From Chaetorhynchus papuensis (lineage: Eukaryota; Chordata; Aves; Passeriformes; Rhipiduridae), in assembly GCA_013396525.1 (NCBI GenBank), contig VWYX01000682.1, forward strand, positions 124,001 through 188,000: a stretch of DNA of 64,000 nt. Direction: 5' to 3'. Shown piece by piece: positions 51,361 through 62,402 of this stretch. Under the pieces are notes generated by a model. It made no database searches, was not told where the DNA came from, and was given only the letters and a program-made list of their open reading frames with translations. Every line of letters starts with the position of its first letter. The first letter of the stretch is position 1. The position numbers and the translations under genes are program-made.

Positions 51361-54300
51361 TAGGGTTTGGGGTTTTTTTAAAGAATTCAGTGGTTGTATG
51401 GCTGCTGGCAACTCTGCCTTCAGCCCCAATCTTCCTAACAGCACTCTTGAGCATGGTAGCCTCGATGTCTGCCACCATGTCCCCATGTTCTCCTGCTTTG
51501 TCCCCTCAGTGTATCCTCCAGCTTCCTTCAAGAACCAGGGCTGGATTTTTCCTTACTTTTGTCTGCATGAAGACAAAGGATGGCAGTGGGGGGAACAATT
51601 TTGGCTGAAAGGCTTGTCAGGACTTTCAGGTAGTGTCCTGCAGGAGAGAGGAATCAGCACCTGGAGGCAGAAGCTCCCAGTGCCACCTACAGCCACCACC
51701 AGCCCACAGAGAAGAGTCTGGTGGCAGAAGAGTCACAGTCAGAAACCTGTGCAGAACCTGTGCTCTGTTCCTTCCAGGGGTTGTGTGCACAGCACTGGCA
51801 TTTCTCCTGCAGCACTGCAATTCTACCAGCTCTGGAACATGATAATCTGTGACTTGGAGAGCTCTGGGCACATGGATGCACAGACTGGCAGATGGATCTC
51901 ACCCTGTCTTGCTACTAAACACCCCCCTGTGCAGAATAAAATGCATATGGTGACAAAATAAACTCTTCAAGGGTAGGGAGACAGGACCTCAGGATGGTTC
52001 AAACTGGATTAAGAAATTACCATCCTCTTCTTTCCATCGACAGCCTTATCTGAGTCCCCTCCTCCAGCCCAGCAAGCAGGGTCTCCACAGGATGTGAGTG
52101 GGGAATTTCAAGAAAAATGATCATTCCCTTCTGCTGCTTAAGGAAAACTCAGTCAGCCAACCCACCCTCACTCAAACCAAGTGCTGCAGTGGGATTTAAC
52201 CACTGAATGGGCTGAATTCCTCCCACTCCTTCACTGTTGATATCAAGCAAGGAATTTGAGAAAATTGCATCCTCTTTGTGCATTTTTTATTTTCCATGGT
52301 TTGGATTTCTCTTTCAGGACTGTAATGAAAGTTAAATCTTGGATACCTGTTGTTCATGCAGAAACCTTATTAGGAGACAGAAATGTTCCTCTTTGATGCC
52401 TTTTTCTCTGACATGTTTTGCCTCTGTGTTGACATAAACCTCACACTAGAGAGGAGAGAGAAGCATCAGGAGAAATGCATGTCCCCAGCACAGAGCTGAG
52501 GAGAACGTGCAGCCCAGTTCTGATAGTCATTCAGATGGCTCGAAAGGCCAGCTATTCCCCTGCCAGTGCAGGTTTCCAAGCTGAAGGCCCCAGGGAATTA
52601 GATGACCAGCTTCAGCCCCCAAGAACGACCTGACAATGGGGAACCAGAGGAGTCCCCAACAACAAAAGGAATCTGGACAAGGAGACTTTTTCAATTGTTG
52701 TTGAAGGAAACTGGTTGTGGAATATGGGGAAAAGAGAGAGAGATGTAAAATATCTATGATGGTTTGTAAGGGGGGAGAGAAGTTGATTCTCTCATAGAGA
52801 GGCCTGAGTTGTACAGACTGTGCTGAGGAATGAGGAGGCAGCTGAGGGAGAGGAAAGCAAGTTGTGGTTTGATATTCCACCTGGAGCTTTTAGTGTCTTT
52901 GCTACCCAGAGGAATGAGCAGCTTATTTTCAGTAAAACCTGTGAGTGTCCAGAGCAGAAAGCCTGTGTGCCTGTTCACACAGCTGCTGAGGGCTTGGCAG
53001 GGGCAGCCAGCCAGACCAGTGCCTGCGGGTAGGATCCTAAAGCAGCATTGCTGGTCACACCACAGGCTGGGGACTCAGCATCTCTTCCCAGCCCTACCTG
53101 GCAGAGACACCCTTTCAGACACTGCCAGCCACCTCCTGCGCCACAGGCTGCAGTCCCACATCTCCTGAGGCAGGTCATGTGCAGGGAACAGAACACCTGG
53201 CTCTCCTCATTACCCCAAGAGATGGATCAGCAACAAGTCATCAAGCTTTTCTTCTTCTTTTCCCTTTTTTTTTAGTCATTAAAATCAACCAGAAATTCAC
53301 ATGCAACTTGCCTCACCTTGCAGCAAAATTACTCCTCTGTCTTCACTCATCTCATCCTTTCCTCTGCGTTGAACCTCAGTCACTTAGTCATGCCTAAAAT
53401 TACACTTCTGTAACCATGATGTAATACACCCAGGCGTCAGAGCACTAGGGGAATAATAGCAATATCTAAGTCTGACCCTCTTCCCTTTTTCCTGTCTCTA
53501 ACCACCAGACAACGTTCCTTCCCAACCTGGTAAAATTTGCCAGAGTCTGTACAGCTCCCTGGGCTGGAAGAAGTGACCCCACACAAGAGATTGTAACAGA
53601 AACTTAGGGAGCCCAAGGCTGGCTTCAGGTAAAAAAGGTAAAAGGAGATTTAAAAAAGAAAAAAAAGGAAACAATAATCAGCCTCCAAAAAAGCAGCCAA
53701 AGCACCAATAAAACCTGTCAGACCCAATAGAAGGTTGCTGCCTGCACTCACAGGATTTGAGTGGCTTCAGACATATCAATTCTTCCGTTCTTACTCACGC
53801 TCTCTCTCCTCCCCGGGAGGCTACAGAAACAGCCACATCTCACACCTCTCACCAGTGCCAGCTCTCTGCCCGAGCTGTGAGGTTTCCCAGCCAAGCTGTG
53901 TATCCAAGGAAGTCTGCCAAGAGTCAGTCCGTGCTGTGGCTCCATTTCTTGTCCCTGACACCCTGATGCACCCACCAGGGATCAGCTGGGGATCAGCCAC
54001 TGCTCCTTCTGCTTTGGCTTTACCTTTGCTGTGCGCCAGCCACCTTCCTCCCATCCTGAGTGGCCATGGACATGGGAGGAGTCAGGATAGACGGATGCAA
54101 CAGGCAGTACTGGTGAGAGGGATGCTGGCCATAGCTGTCCAGGAATCCAACATTCCTCCCTCCCAGAGCAGGAATCCCTTTGCTTCCACTGCACTTTTGC
54201 TGTGGAAGCAGCAACGGCCCCGCCCATACAGCCCGGTCTATGATGCAGCCCCTTCTGCCACTGTGGTTACAGCACATCCCGAGCCTGCACAAACTTTGCA

Positions 54301-54915
54301 AGGCACTGGCACCTGGTGTCCCTTTTCCTCCACCAAGGCATGTAAAAAGGATACAGCATCTAATACACATCAACCACAAAAGAGGCCATATCTCTGCCAA
54401 GCAGCTCTCTGAACTTGGCCACAAAGCAGAATAAATATTTGCCATGCAGAGCCCTGATTTGGCCAGCTGCACATCCAAACACATGGGCATCTTCTGGGGA
54501 GGGTTCAGGCTGCCCACAAGAGTTGTCTGTGTCCTGGGCAGTGCAAGCAGACCAGAGACCTCTTATCAGGAGATGCTCTGGGCTCGTCGCTTCTTATCAG
54601 CCATGTTCTCTGCAGAGGGGATGTCTCTGGAGCCCTGTTAAGTAGTGCTGAAACCCTGAGGCACCTCCGCACCTGACCCGGGCTGCTCTGTCATGGGAGA
54701 GAGGATGTCAGCTCAGACCACTGCAACCATGGCCTGCAGGACAGAGAAAACCCAAACATCCCAGTGGTCAATCCTGCTGATGGACCTGGGATATCCTTTC
54801 TAGTGCAAAGACCCTTCCCTTGGTGGGGACAGACCAAAATACTTGGTAAGCTCAAATTAAATTTCAATAATTTATTTTTAGTAAATAATTTTAAGTACAA
54901 TCCAAGAGCTATTAA

Positions 54916-55276
54916 AAATCACAGAATAGTTGGGCTTAAAGGTAGCTCCAACCCCTGCTTATGGCAGGGACCCCTTCTGCTAGACCAGGTTGCTCAAAGT
55001 GCTGTCCAACCTGGCCATGAACCCTTCCAGGGATGGGGCATCCACAGCTTCTCTGGGCAACCTGTGCCTCACCACCCTCGCAGGGAAGAATTTCTTCCTA
55101 ATGTCCAATCTAAACCCACACTCTTTCAGTTTAAAGCCATTTGCCTTTGTCCTGTCACTCCATGCTCTTGTCACAAATCCCTCTCTAGCTCTGTGGGAGC
55201 CCCTTGAGGCACTGGAAGGGGCTCTAATGTCTCTCTGGAAACTTCTTCGGGCTGAATAACCCCAACTCTCTCAGCC
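54916..55276 (-). mobile_element. CR1 LINE, truncated 3' end, inserted antisense
   Basis: Read on the plus strand, this carries the classic reverse-complement CR1 landmarks in order: ATCACAGAATAGTTGGG near 54917, a GCTCCAACCCC element, GACCAGGTTGCTCAAAG, CAACCTGGCCATGAACCCTT, GGGATGGGGCATCCACAGCT, then TTTCAGTTTAAAGCCATTTG and CCCCAACTCTCTCAGCC at the end. The element is about 360 bp, 5'-truncated, and oriented with its 3' end toward lower coordinates. The open frame over it is the usual by-product of CR1 and not a host gene. Confidence 0.92.
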
Positions 55277-58027
55277 GCAGAGAGCCTAATGTCAGAATTT
55301 AATACTCATTGAGTCTTTAATGGTAACAATTAGCAAAAATGTCTTTAAATGAACAGCTAATTAGCTAGATAAGCAGCTGACTTTAATAAAGTCTGTGTGG
55401 CACATGCAGCCTATGAATTGACTCCATGCAGCTTGCAATTGTGTAATCCTGTCACGACCTCACTTCCAATCCTTAGTCAGAGCCCACGAGCAGTGGCTGT
55501 GCTCTGGGCACTTTAGAGGGATATTTGAGGAAGGGATCACAGAGCAGAACCGTGTCTCACTGGCAGCTGTGCTGCTGACTGCGTGCAGTCACGGCCACTC
55601 TGACTCAGGAGCGAGCCTCGGAGCCCCAGCTTGATCCTGCAGGGATAAGCCAGCTCTGTCCACCTCAGGAGACCCAGCACTATTGATAACAAGACTGTCC
55701 ACCCCACTGTGCCACTGCCTCCAAAACATGCAGGTCTGTGGTGCCTTTAGCATTTCAGATAAGGACAGGTCTTGTCCCTTCCTGGTGCACAGCGAGTGCA
55801 AGTGCTCATCCTGCCCCAGAGCTGACTACAGCCACAGCCTGCATGAGTTACTGTGTGCTGACCTAGAGAAGCCTTTGGGATCGTCCCAGCCCTTCCAACA
55901 GCAGACAGAGTAACCTCAGGGCAGGTTTCCTATGGGCACGGAATGCCCTGCTTCTCTCCAGGCTGCTTCCCAGTAAGGAAGGGAAGCACATGATGTGCTC
56001 GGCTAGTTCAGCTACAGAGAGAGCTGCAAGCTTGCAGGCACATATACATGCAGATTCCCACTCCCCACTTGGATGCCTCATCACTAGGAGAGCAACACAG
56101 CACAAACAGCAATCAGAAGAGGACAGCAATTTCAAGCCTTTCCTGACAGGGTCGAGGTCCAGCAGCTCCACCTCTGCGCTGTGCAGTTTGCCCCTCTGAT
56201 ACGGGCTCTCAAAGGCAGTGAGAAAGAATCAGTCAAGCCATGATGTCCCTTAACTTCATCCTTTTGAGATACTTTCCATCCTGAGAAATGCAGTGGAAAT
56301 ATCAGCAGTGGCTATGTGAACAGGGGCACAGCTTTCCCTTCACACTGGCCACAGCAGTAGCCAGACCCCTGAGAAGATTTGAAGAAATAAACTTCTCTGA
56401 AGCAAACAGCACAAACCACAGGCCACAAGCACTGAGCTGAGAGCAGCACCATGGAAAAGGAAACAAATGCTTCAGGCTGCTGAAGAGCCACATTCACTGA
56501 GACCAACAGCAGGGCTGCAAGAAGGCAGGAGCATAGGGAAAGGTGATGATGTACCACAGCTGCAGCCTTTGTGTCCTGCCTGATGGCAATGTTAGTGACA
56601 GTCCCAGGGTCAGAACTCCATGGACCTGACACCAGGATGAACAAATAGGGTTTGGGGTTTTTTTTACACCACTTCATTTCTTTGCCCTTCAGACCACTCT
56701 GTGAGAAGGGCTTCTGGGGTCGGAGATCACACACATGGTGCCTTTGGGGACAGAAGTACTTCTGCTCAGCCAAAAGTGCCTGGCTCCACTCAAGCTCAAA
56801 ACTGTGGTTTGAGCTCAGGCCCTTCCTGGTGGTCAAAGTGGGCTTGGGCTGCCTGGTCTGTGCTGTCCACACCACACCTCCCCAGTCCCCAGATCCTGAT
56901 GTTTCGATGCTGGAGCTCCAAAACCTCATGGAAAGGATGCTGGGCACTGCCAAGCAGGCAGCAAAGTGGGATGAGACTCACAGATTTCTGCCACACTGTT
57001 GGAGAAGGAATGAGGGGCTGACCCCTGATCACAGAGGCCTTGCAGTGCTTTGGCCATGGCAAAAGCCTGTTGCACCAAATGAGGAGAGGACAGTCCCATT
57101 CACTAGAAAAATATATATTTACCATCTGTGTTTTGCTCAGGAGAGAACATCTCATGACAAGGGGCCCAGCGAAAGTCATGCAATTGACAGGTGCCAGCAT
57201 GTCACCACCTGCATCATGAAAGGGGTGGCAGACCAGACCTCCATGGAGGACCCTCATGTGCTGCAGGGGCAGGAGGGGGGTTTGAGATGCTGCTTTCACC
57301 TCAAGCCTCACTGCTCTGCACTGCTGCGTTGCTCGGATTGCATCAGCAGAGCCTGTGGTCACCCCACCATCCCCACCACCACGGTGTAGTCAGGCTTTCA
57401 CTTCTGGGACAACCCTCATGGTGCTGCTGCTTCTGGCATGTTGGCATGAGTTAAATAAAGGTGTTGGGGAGCATTTTCTGGGATGGGAGTGGTCGATAAC
57501 TTAACACGAAATGAACACAGCACCTGTTCCAGCCCAGCTAGCCAGCAGTGCCTGTAGGACAGCAGTCACAGTGCTGGGCAGGGTGGCTAGCCATGGCTCA
57601 GGGGGAGCAGTTGTTCACACGACTCATTCCCACACCACTGTGGTGTCATGACATAAACTCAGGCAACTCCTTAACACCCACCAGCTGTCCCCACCAGGGC
57701 CGTGACACCACATGGAGCAGCCAGGTCACAGTATCTTCTCAGGTAGTAAGTAGTGAGTTCCAACAGGGTCTTCAGCACACTATGGTTTGAGTTTGTCGGG
57801 GGTTTTTGTAAGGAGAATATGTGCAATTCTCTTCAAGCTGATGCAGTACAACCCTGGTGCTTCCCAGGTGTCCACTTTCAAGCCTTTACCAGTTGCTTGA
57901 ACCCCCTCCTGCTGAAACCCAAACGTGGTTCCTTGATGGGTTTTGTGGTGCCATTGTGCCCAGGCAGTACTCACCCCTCACACATCTGTGTGTTTGTGTG
58001 TGAAGGGGCTGCCAGCCACGCTCCATT
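55277..58027. other. FASLG 3' flank, probably including the 3' UTR
   Basis: This non-coding stretch lies 3' of the FASLG stop on the minus strand. The 3' UTR should begin at 58027 and run to lower coordinates. I found no minus-strand AATAAA or ATTAAA near enough to place its end. Long plus-strand reading frames here (such as 56652-57389) resemble no family I know, and the longest begins at a non-ATG codon. Confidence 0.6.
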
Positions 58028-58422
58028 TCAAAGCTTAAACAAGCCAAAGAAAGTCTTGGATTCCTCAAAATTAACCAGAGCGATTTTGGAGACGTTGACA
58101 TGCAAACTGTCCATCTTCCTGAGCTTGAAGAGAGCCCCCAGGTAGCTGTTCCGGGCCCACATCCTCTGCCCCGTGCAGTAGTTGATGTCTTTGTCCTCCA
58201 TGAGCACGAGGCTGCCTGGAGAGTTTGGGTTTCTCTTGTACACGACATGGGACAGGAGCTGGCTGTCACAGGTGCTGCCGCGGAAGAGGACATTGGAGTA
58301 CACAAAGTACAGCCCGGGCTCGTCGATGACCAGCCCCCGGTTGCGGTACTGGACGCCACTGGTGTAGGCATGGCCGGAGATGGGCTCCCACTCCAGAGGG
58401 AGGTCCTGCTGGGCTGGGTTCC
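58028..58422 (-). CDS. FASLG: FASLG coding exon 4 (TNF homology domain)
   Basis: Encodes residues 123-253, essentially the whole receptor-binding trimerisation domain. Recognisable motifs in order are LPLEWEP, GLVIDEPGLYFVYSNVLFRG, SHVVYKRN, YCTGQRMWARNSYLGALFKL, and VNVSKIALVNFEES followed by FFGLFKL and TGA at 58030-58028. The acceptor is GGCTTCCAG. There is one N-glycosylation sequon (N232-V-S). The aromatic residue before the final KL is Phe where human has Tyr. Confidence 0.97.
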
Positions 58423-60438
58423 CTGGAAGCCGAAACAAGACAAAAAAGGGTGGTAAGTACCTCCAGTTGTGTGTTTTTCCCCCAGGTCACACCGCACATC
58501 ACAAGGCAACCGTTCTCCAAGCCTTGTCTGCAGCGCGGAAAGTCCTCCCCGACCTCACACCCCACCAACGCCAGCCCCAGTGACAGCTCCTGCCCTGCAC
58601 ACCCCAAAACCAAGCCAAAACCAGGCCTCACTGAGAAGCATAAATGAGGGGGAGGGTTTTATCTGTGGAGCAACTTTCCACTGTCAGAGCAGATGTGTTA
58701 CCCAAGGGAAACTGGAAAGCCTTGTGAGGTGGGCTCTGCACAACTACAGCCATGCCCCCCCCTCATCCCATCACACCTGCCCATTCCCCTGCTCCCGCCT
58801 CCTGCTGCTCCCCCAGCACATACCTGTTAGATGGGCTGCCTTCCTCGCTTCCTTTCGCAGTGACTGCTCCTTCTGCCCTGCACAAACATAGGGAAGACAT
58901 TGGCCACGTGCTCCACGGAAAAGTCGGCCCAGAGAGCAGTGGGAGAGCCAGCCACAAAGCTGACACCTGAGATCCTGCAAACCATCCCACTGGCCAGGCA
59001 GGCCTTGTCCTCAGGAAGGCAGAGCACAGCTGGGAAAATCTGCCTTCCCTGGAGGACTGAGTTCCCTTTGGAGAGATGGGCCAGTTCCAGTGACTCAGTG
59101 TCTGGATCCCATCCCACTCCACCCGTCACTTTTCCTCAACATCTAATTCATGTTCTCTAATTTTAGAAGTAGCCTTTTCTTTTCTCAAGTCAATTAAATT
59201 TACCTCTCCACTCCCCCTTCTCCTTTACACTATTTCCCTGTTTCTATTTATTTATCCAGCCCCCTCAAGAAATTCAGGGTTATTATTTATGTTCAGCTTC
59301 TGCTAAAGAAGCCTGTGATCAGAGCACTGAGCATCCAGTTCAAATGATAGCTCCCCTTCCCCTAAAGGGGAAAATTTATTGATATAGGAGTTGATGAGAA
59401 CCAGGACTGCCCTTTCCCAAGAATTTTGCTATTTCAAATTTATTTTGATTCAGTATCAGAACAAATTTGAAAATAAATTAACTTTTCTAATAACCAAAAT
59501 CCTCCAGGGGGGCAAAAAATAAAATGTTTCATATCTAGAAAAAACTGTCAAGAGAGCTGAAAATTTCTTTCTGACTTGGCCATTTTTGAAAAGGATATCC
59601 TCACTTATAACATTAACATGGAATGCAAAAGAAAAGCAGTAGTTTGGAAGTTCAAAACACAAATTTTAAATTGTTCCACTCAAATTGAAATGCTATTTTT
59701 TTCCTAAATGAAATCTAGAAAAATTGGCATGTTCTTGTGGAAAGTTTCAATTTCACTGGGTTCCCCCTTCAGGCACAGACTCACCCATGAGTTTCTCCGC
59801 AGCTGGAGGGATGTGCTCAGCGCTGGCAGACTGTGGAAAGAGAAGAGGGACACTGGCTTGGACTGAGAGCAAGGACTGTCTTTGAGAGTGGCTAATTCTG
59901 AGTGCCCACGGGGAGCTGCAAAGTGCTAGGAAATACACAGGGAGAGACCTGGAAGCACCCAGCAACACAAAGAAATCCAGATAAATCAGTCACCGACCGA
60001 GCAGTCCCTCACGGGAACAAGCACCCCCCTTCCTCTGTCACAGCAGACACTGAAATGCCACCATCCTGCCCCTTGGGGAGTTCTGCACCACCTGAGCATC
60101 TCGGACTCAACTCCAAGTGTTTCTTTTTCCCTGTTTCCCCAGGGACTTGTGACCAGCCAGGCAGACCTCACCTCTCTGAGTTCATCCAATTCCTTCTCCA
60201 GGTGAAAAATCTTAAATATGCACAGCCCCACTCCAGTGAAGGCCACCAGGATCAGCAAGAACATCACGAGGAAGCCGACGCTCCTCCTTTCCCTGTTGTT
60301 CCGTGGCTTTCTCCTCCGGTCGGGTACCGGTGGTGGGAAAGGAGCCACGGCAGGTGCCGGGGGGCAGGAAGCACCTGCATCAGCACAGCCGTCCACCCAA
60401 AAGATCTGCGGGTACCCGTAGCTCAAGTTCGGCTGCAT
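58028..60438 (-). CDS. FASLG: Fas ligand (TNF superfamily member 6), four coding exons
   Basis: Type II membrane cytokine that binds the death receptor Fas and triggers caspase-dependent apoptosis in immune homeostasis and cytotoxicity. Joined exons (60438-60172, 59830-59785, 58877-58824, 58422-58028) give 762 nt: 253 residues plus TGA. All introns are GT-AG, with phases 0, 1 and 1. Residues 1-16 match the family N-terminus (MQPNLSYGYPQIFWVD). Residues 26-41 form a short proline-rich stretch with an SH3-type PPVPDR. Basic residues 41-52 precede a membrane segment at about 53-75. The stalk runs to about 122 and keeps RKAAHLTG, where mammalian FasL has RKVAHLTG near its shedding site. The TNF domain starts at about 131. 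C174 and C205 fit the family disulfide; Y184 (SHVVYKRN) and the FFGLFKL end fit the receptor-binding surface. Human FasL is 281 residues; the shortfall lies mainly in the polyproline region. The start is chosen by N-terminal homology. UTRs and polyadenylation site were not resolved. Confidence 0.97.
58824..58877 (-). CDS. FASLG: FASLG coding exon 3 (membrane-proximal stalk)
   Basis: 54-nt exon completing Gly105 and encoding QKEQSLRKEARKAAHLT plus the first base of Gly123. The acceptor is TTTGTGCAG and the donor G|GTATGT. The segment RKAAHLTG corresponds to the mammalian RKVAHLTG segment just before the TNF domain, next to the known metalloprotease cleavage area. Confidence 0.93.
59785..59830 (-). 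CDS. FASLG: FASLG coding exon 2 (stalk)
   Basis: 46-nt exon encoding residues 90-104 (SASAEHIPPAAEKLM) plus the first base of Gly105. The acceptor is a pyrimidine-rich tract ending in CCACAG and the donor is G|GTGAGTC. It is supported by position, by phase, and by joining in frame on both sides. The stalk sequence is poorly conserved across vertebrates, so homology alone would not have found it. Confidence 0.9.
60172..60438 (-). CDS. FASLG: FASLG coding exon 1 (cytoplasmic tail, membrane anchor, stalk start)
   Basis: Encodes residues 1-89: the N-terminal YGYPQIFWVD motif, proline-rich tail, basic stop-transfer cluster (RRRKPRNNRERR), hydrophobic anchor and the start of the stalk, ending in KELDELRE. 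This matches the point where mammalian exon 1 ends. The donor reads GAG|GTGAGG at 60172/60171, phase 0. The ATG has a G at -3, so its context is reasonable. Confidence 0.96.
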
Positions 60439-60860
60439 GGCCGAGAGCGGGACGGGCTGGACGTGCCTGGTGCGCTCTTCCCTGTGGCACCCGAAACCTG
60501 CCGGGCTTGGCGCAGCCTGAGCCCCGGGGGCAGCCCCAGCTTTGCCCTGGTACGGCTGCATCCCTGCAGCGGCGGACAGCCAGCTCGGATGCTGCGACTC
60601 TGAAAGCCCCAAGCATCAAAAGTCTCATGCATGAACATCACACCGCCTTCCGGCCCGGGCTGCGGATCACGACCCCCCCGCTCCTCCCACAGCCCTGTCT
60701 CGGGACACGCGGGGGCTGCGCTGCCGCCCGGGGCTCAGCAATCCCACACCCTGAACAGCAGCCCCAAAGGATACAGGCTGCTGCTTTCCCACTGCCCGGC
60801 CCGGACCGCGAGCAGAGCGAAAGGAACGACAAACTCTCTGGCATCCGGCACCGCAAGGGA
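60240..60860. promoter_or_regulatory. CpG-rich patch over FASLG exon 1 and upstream
   Basis: I count roughly 44 CpG dinucleotides in about 560 bp (60301-60860), far above the rest of the window, where whole 60-base lines often have none or one. It covers the first coding exon and about 400 bp upstream of the ATG. That suggests the promoter lies within or beside it. I see no convincing TATA box in the expected place, so I do not assign a transcription start. In mammals FASLG is tightly inducible and is not, to my knowledge, a classic CpG-island gene. Role inferred. Confidence 0.6.
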
Positions 60861-62327
60861 GAGACAGGACTGAGGACTCCTGCCCTCAGCAGGAGGATGA
60901 AGAACCAATCCCAAGTGGGATGCTGGGGAATCGCTTCATTCCTTACCTGTCCGGTGTGCATCCCCCCTTTCCTCGGCAGCTCCGCAGGGCACGGAACACA
61001 GACACCGTCCTGCCGCGATAAAAACCTCCGTGAGAAGACGCTTGTGAGTGCTGCAGCCTGAGCAGAGCTGCCCCAGCATGAACAGCCCAGGCAGAGCCAG
61101 CTCAGGGGGCCGCCCTCCTGCCTTCCAAGGAAGAACCCAGAATCCAGACCTTGCTGCAGGAGCCAGCACTTTTAAGAGCTCATTACAATCCTAATGAAGA
61201 GAGACAGGGACATTTCCATTTCTCAATTTCCATTCCTCATTTACTGCAAATTTCTAAGCGGCGACAGTGAGATTGCCCCACAGATTTACAGGCGCACACA
61301 AGCGATTATAGACAATTTTTCTTGCATTTTACAGCCCCGTGTTGACGTGTGTATTTGTATGGGGTAGTGTTAAAAAAAGGAAATGGTTAACACAAGAGCA
61401 AACTAGAGATTTATCTCCTGTGGCTGAAGGAAGCAATCACAATGTGCAGGCTTTGATCTTGAACATCAAAACTGGGACCTGAAAAGAGCACATTTGAACA
61501 ACCTATGTACACTTGTTTCTCTGAGGCAAGGGCTCAGCTTTGCCTGCAACCATAGCAATAAATCAGACATGCTGACAAAGTCTTGACTGCACCACCAGAC
61601 ATCCCACCGCTTTTTGAAGATATTCACCAGCCGTTTGCTTCAGCTGTGCTCCACAGCAGGGGTTTCAACAACCCCATCTGGCTCTTCCTCACACTTCTGG
61701 TTTTAAAAGACACAAAGGCAACATAAATCCAACTCGTTCAAGCTTGGTCATGCCTTACCCTAGCTCAGTCATCCTCTCTGTATCCCAGAACAGCGTTCCC
61801 CAGCCACCCAAGGACAGGTCCCCATCCACTCCCACAGCCGCTACAAGAGAGGGTCACACAATGGCTTTGCCTGGAGAGGATCCACTCCCAAGTTTTTCCT
61901 GACACTGCGTTTATGCCAACAGCTTACTGAGGTGGGACTGAGGACACAGTAGCAGTTTCCCTTAAATGTCACAAGTGTTCTTACTTCTCACCCACTGCTT
62001 CCTATTATCACAAAGATGCTTTTTTAATGGGTGGGTGAGAGGGAAAGACAAGGAAACCAACTGAAGCAATTTCAGCTGCACCTTCTCTTTTGGATGCCCA
62101 GATCAAGAGCCTGCAAATACCACATGTTGTGGCAAACCAAAGTTTGGGGCTATTTTACCATCAGAAGATGCTTAGTGCACAACACGCTTTCAGGGACCTC
62201 TCCCTCTGCTGTGCTGGTCCTGCTGTCACACTCCATTTTCCTGTCACCACCTGCAGATACCACCAAGATGACACACGTTGACTGGAAGATGGTGTCAGGC
62301 AGGGCTGTGTCTGCATAGCACATCAGG
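60861..62327. other. FASLG upstream flank, no gene seen
   Basis: Sequence 5' of FASLG. A few more CpGs occur near 60960-61030, then the composition becomes AT-richer and ordinary. No exon, RNA gene or recognisable repeat was identified. Promoter-distal elements may lie here, but I cannot point to one. Confidence 0.5.
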
Positions 62328-62402
62328 ATCAGAGTCACAGGCTGGCTGGGGTTGGACGGGACCTCTGGAGATCCTCTGGTCCAAAAAAAAAAAGCAGGTT
62401 CT
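62328..62402 (-). mobile_element. CR1 LINE 3'-end fragment
   Basis: The stretch TTGGACGGGACCTCTGGAGA followed by TCCTCTGGTCC is the reverse complement of the typical avian CR1 3' end. It sits near an 11-A run and AGCAGGTTC, which also fits CR1. The element is short and heavily 5'-truncated, with its 3' end at the lower coordinate, so it lies on the minus strand. Confidence 0.65.

Larger units (their letters stand above)
48541..54915. other. intergenic, simple repeats only
   Basis: GC-rich to about 49200, AT-rich after. Holds a T-rich tract at 50723-50758, a (CT)n run at 51136-51150, a small CpG-rich patch at 51160-51360, and A/purine-rich DNA at 53630-53675. Plus-strand frames of 209 codons (51332-51961) and 225 codons (53735-54412) match no family I know. 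Confidence 0.5.

Noticed and set aside
53735..54412. 225-codon plus-strand frame
   Set aside because: No recognisable domain, a composition of mixed Ser/Pro/His typical of non-coding GC-rich DNA, and long antisense frames over the same stretch.
54980..55259. Open frames on both strands around 55000-55250
   Set aside because: They lie inside a recognisable CR1 3' end, which is known to give such frames by chance.
56652..57389. Longest open frame in the window (245 codons, plus strand), antisense to the FASLG 3' flank
   Set aside because: It starts at TTG instead of ATG, its first in-frame ATG is far inside, the translation resembles no family I know, and overlapping frames exist on the other strand. 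A codon-substitution test across birds would settle it.
58100..58456. 118-codon frame on the plus strand, antisense to FASLG exon 4
   Set aside because: It is the mirror of a conserved coding exon and is explained by FASLG codon structure.
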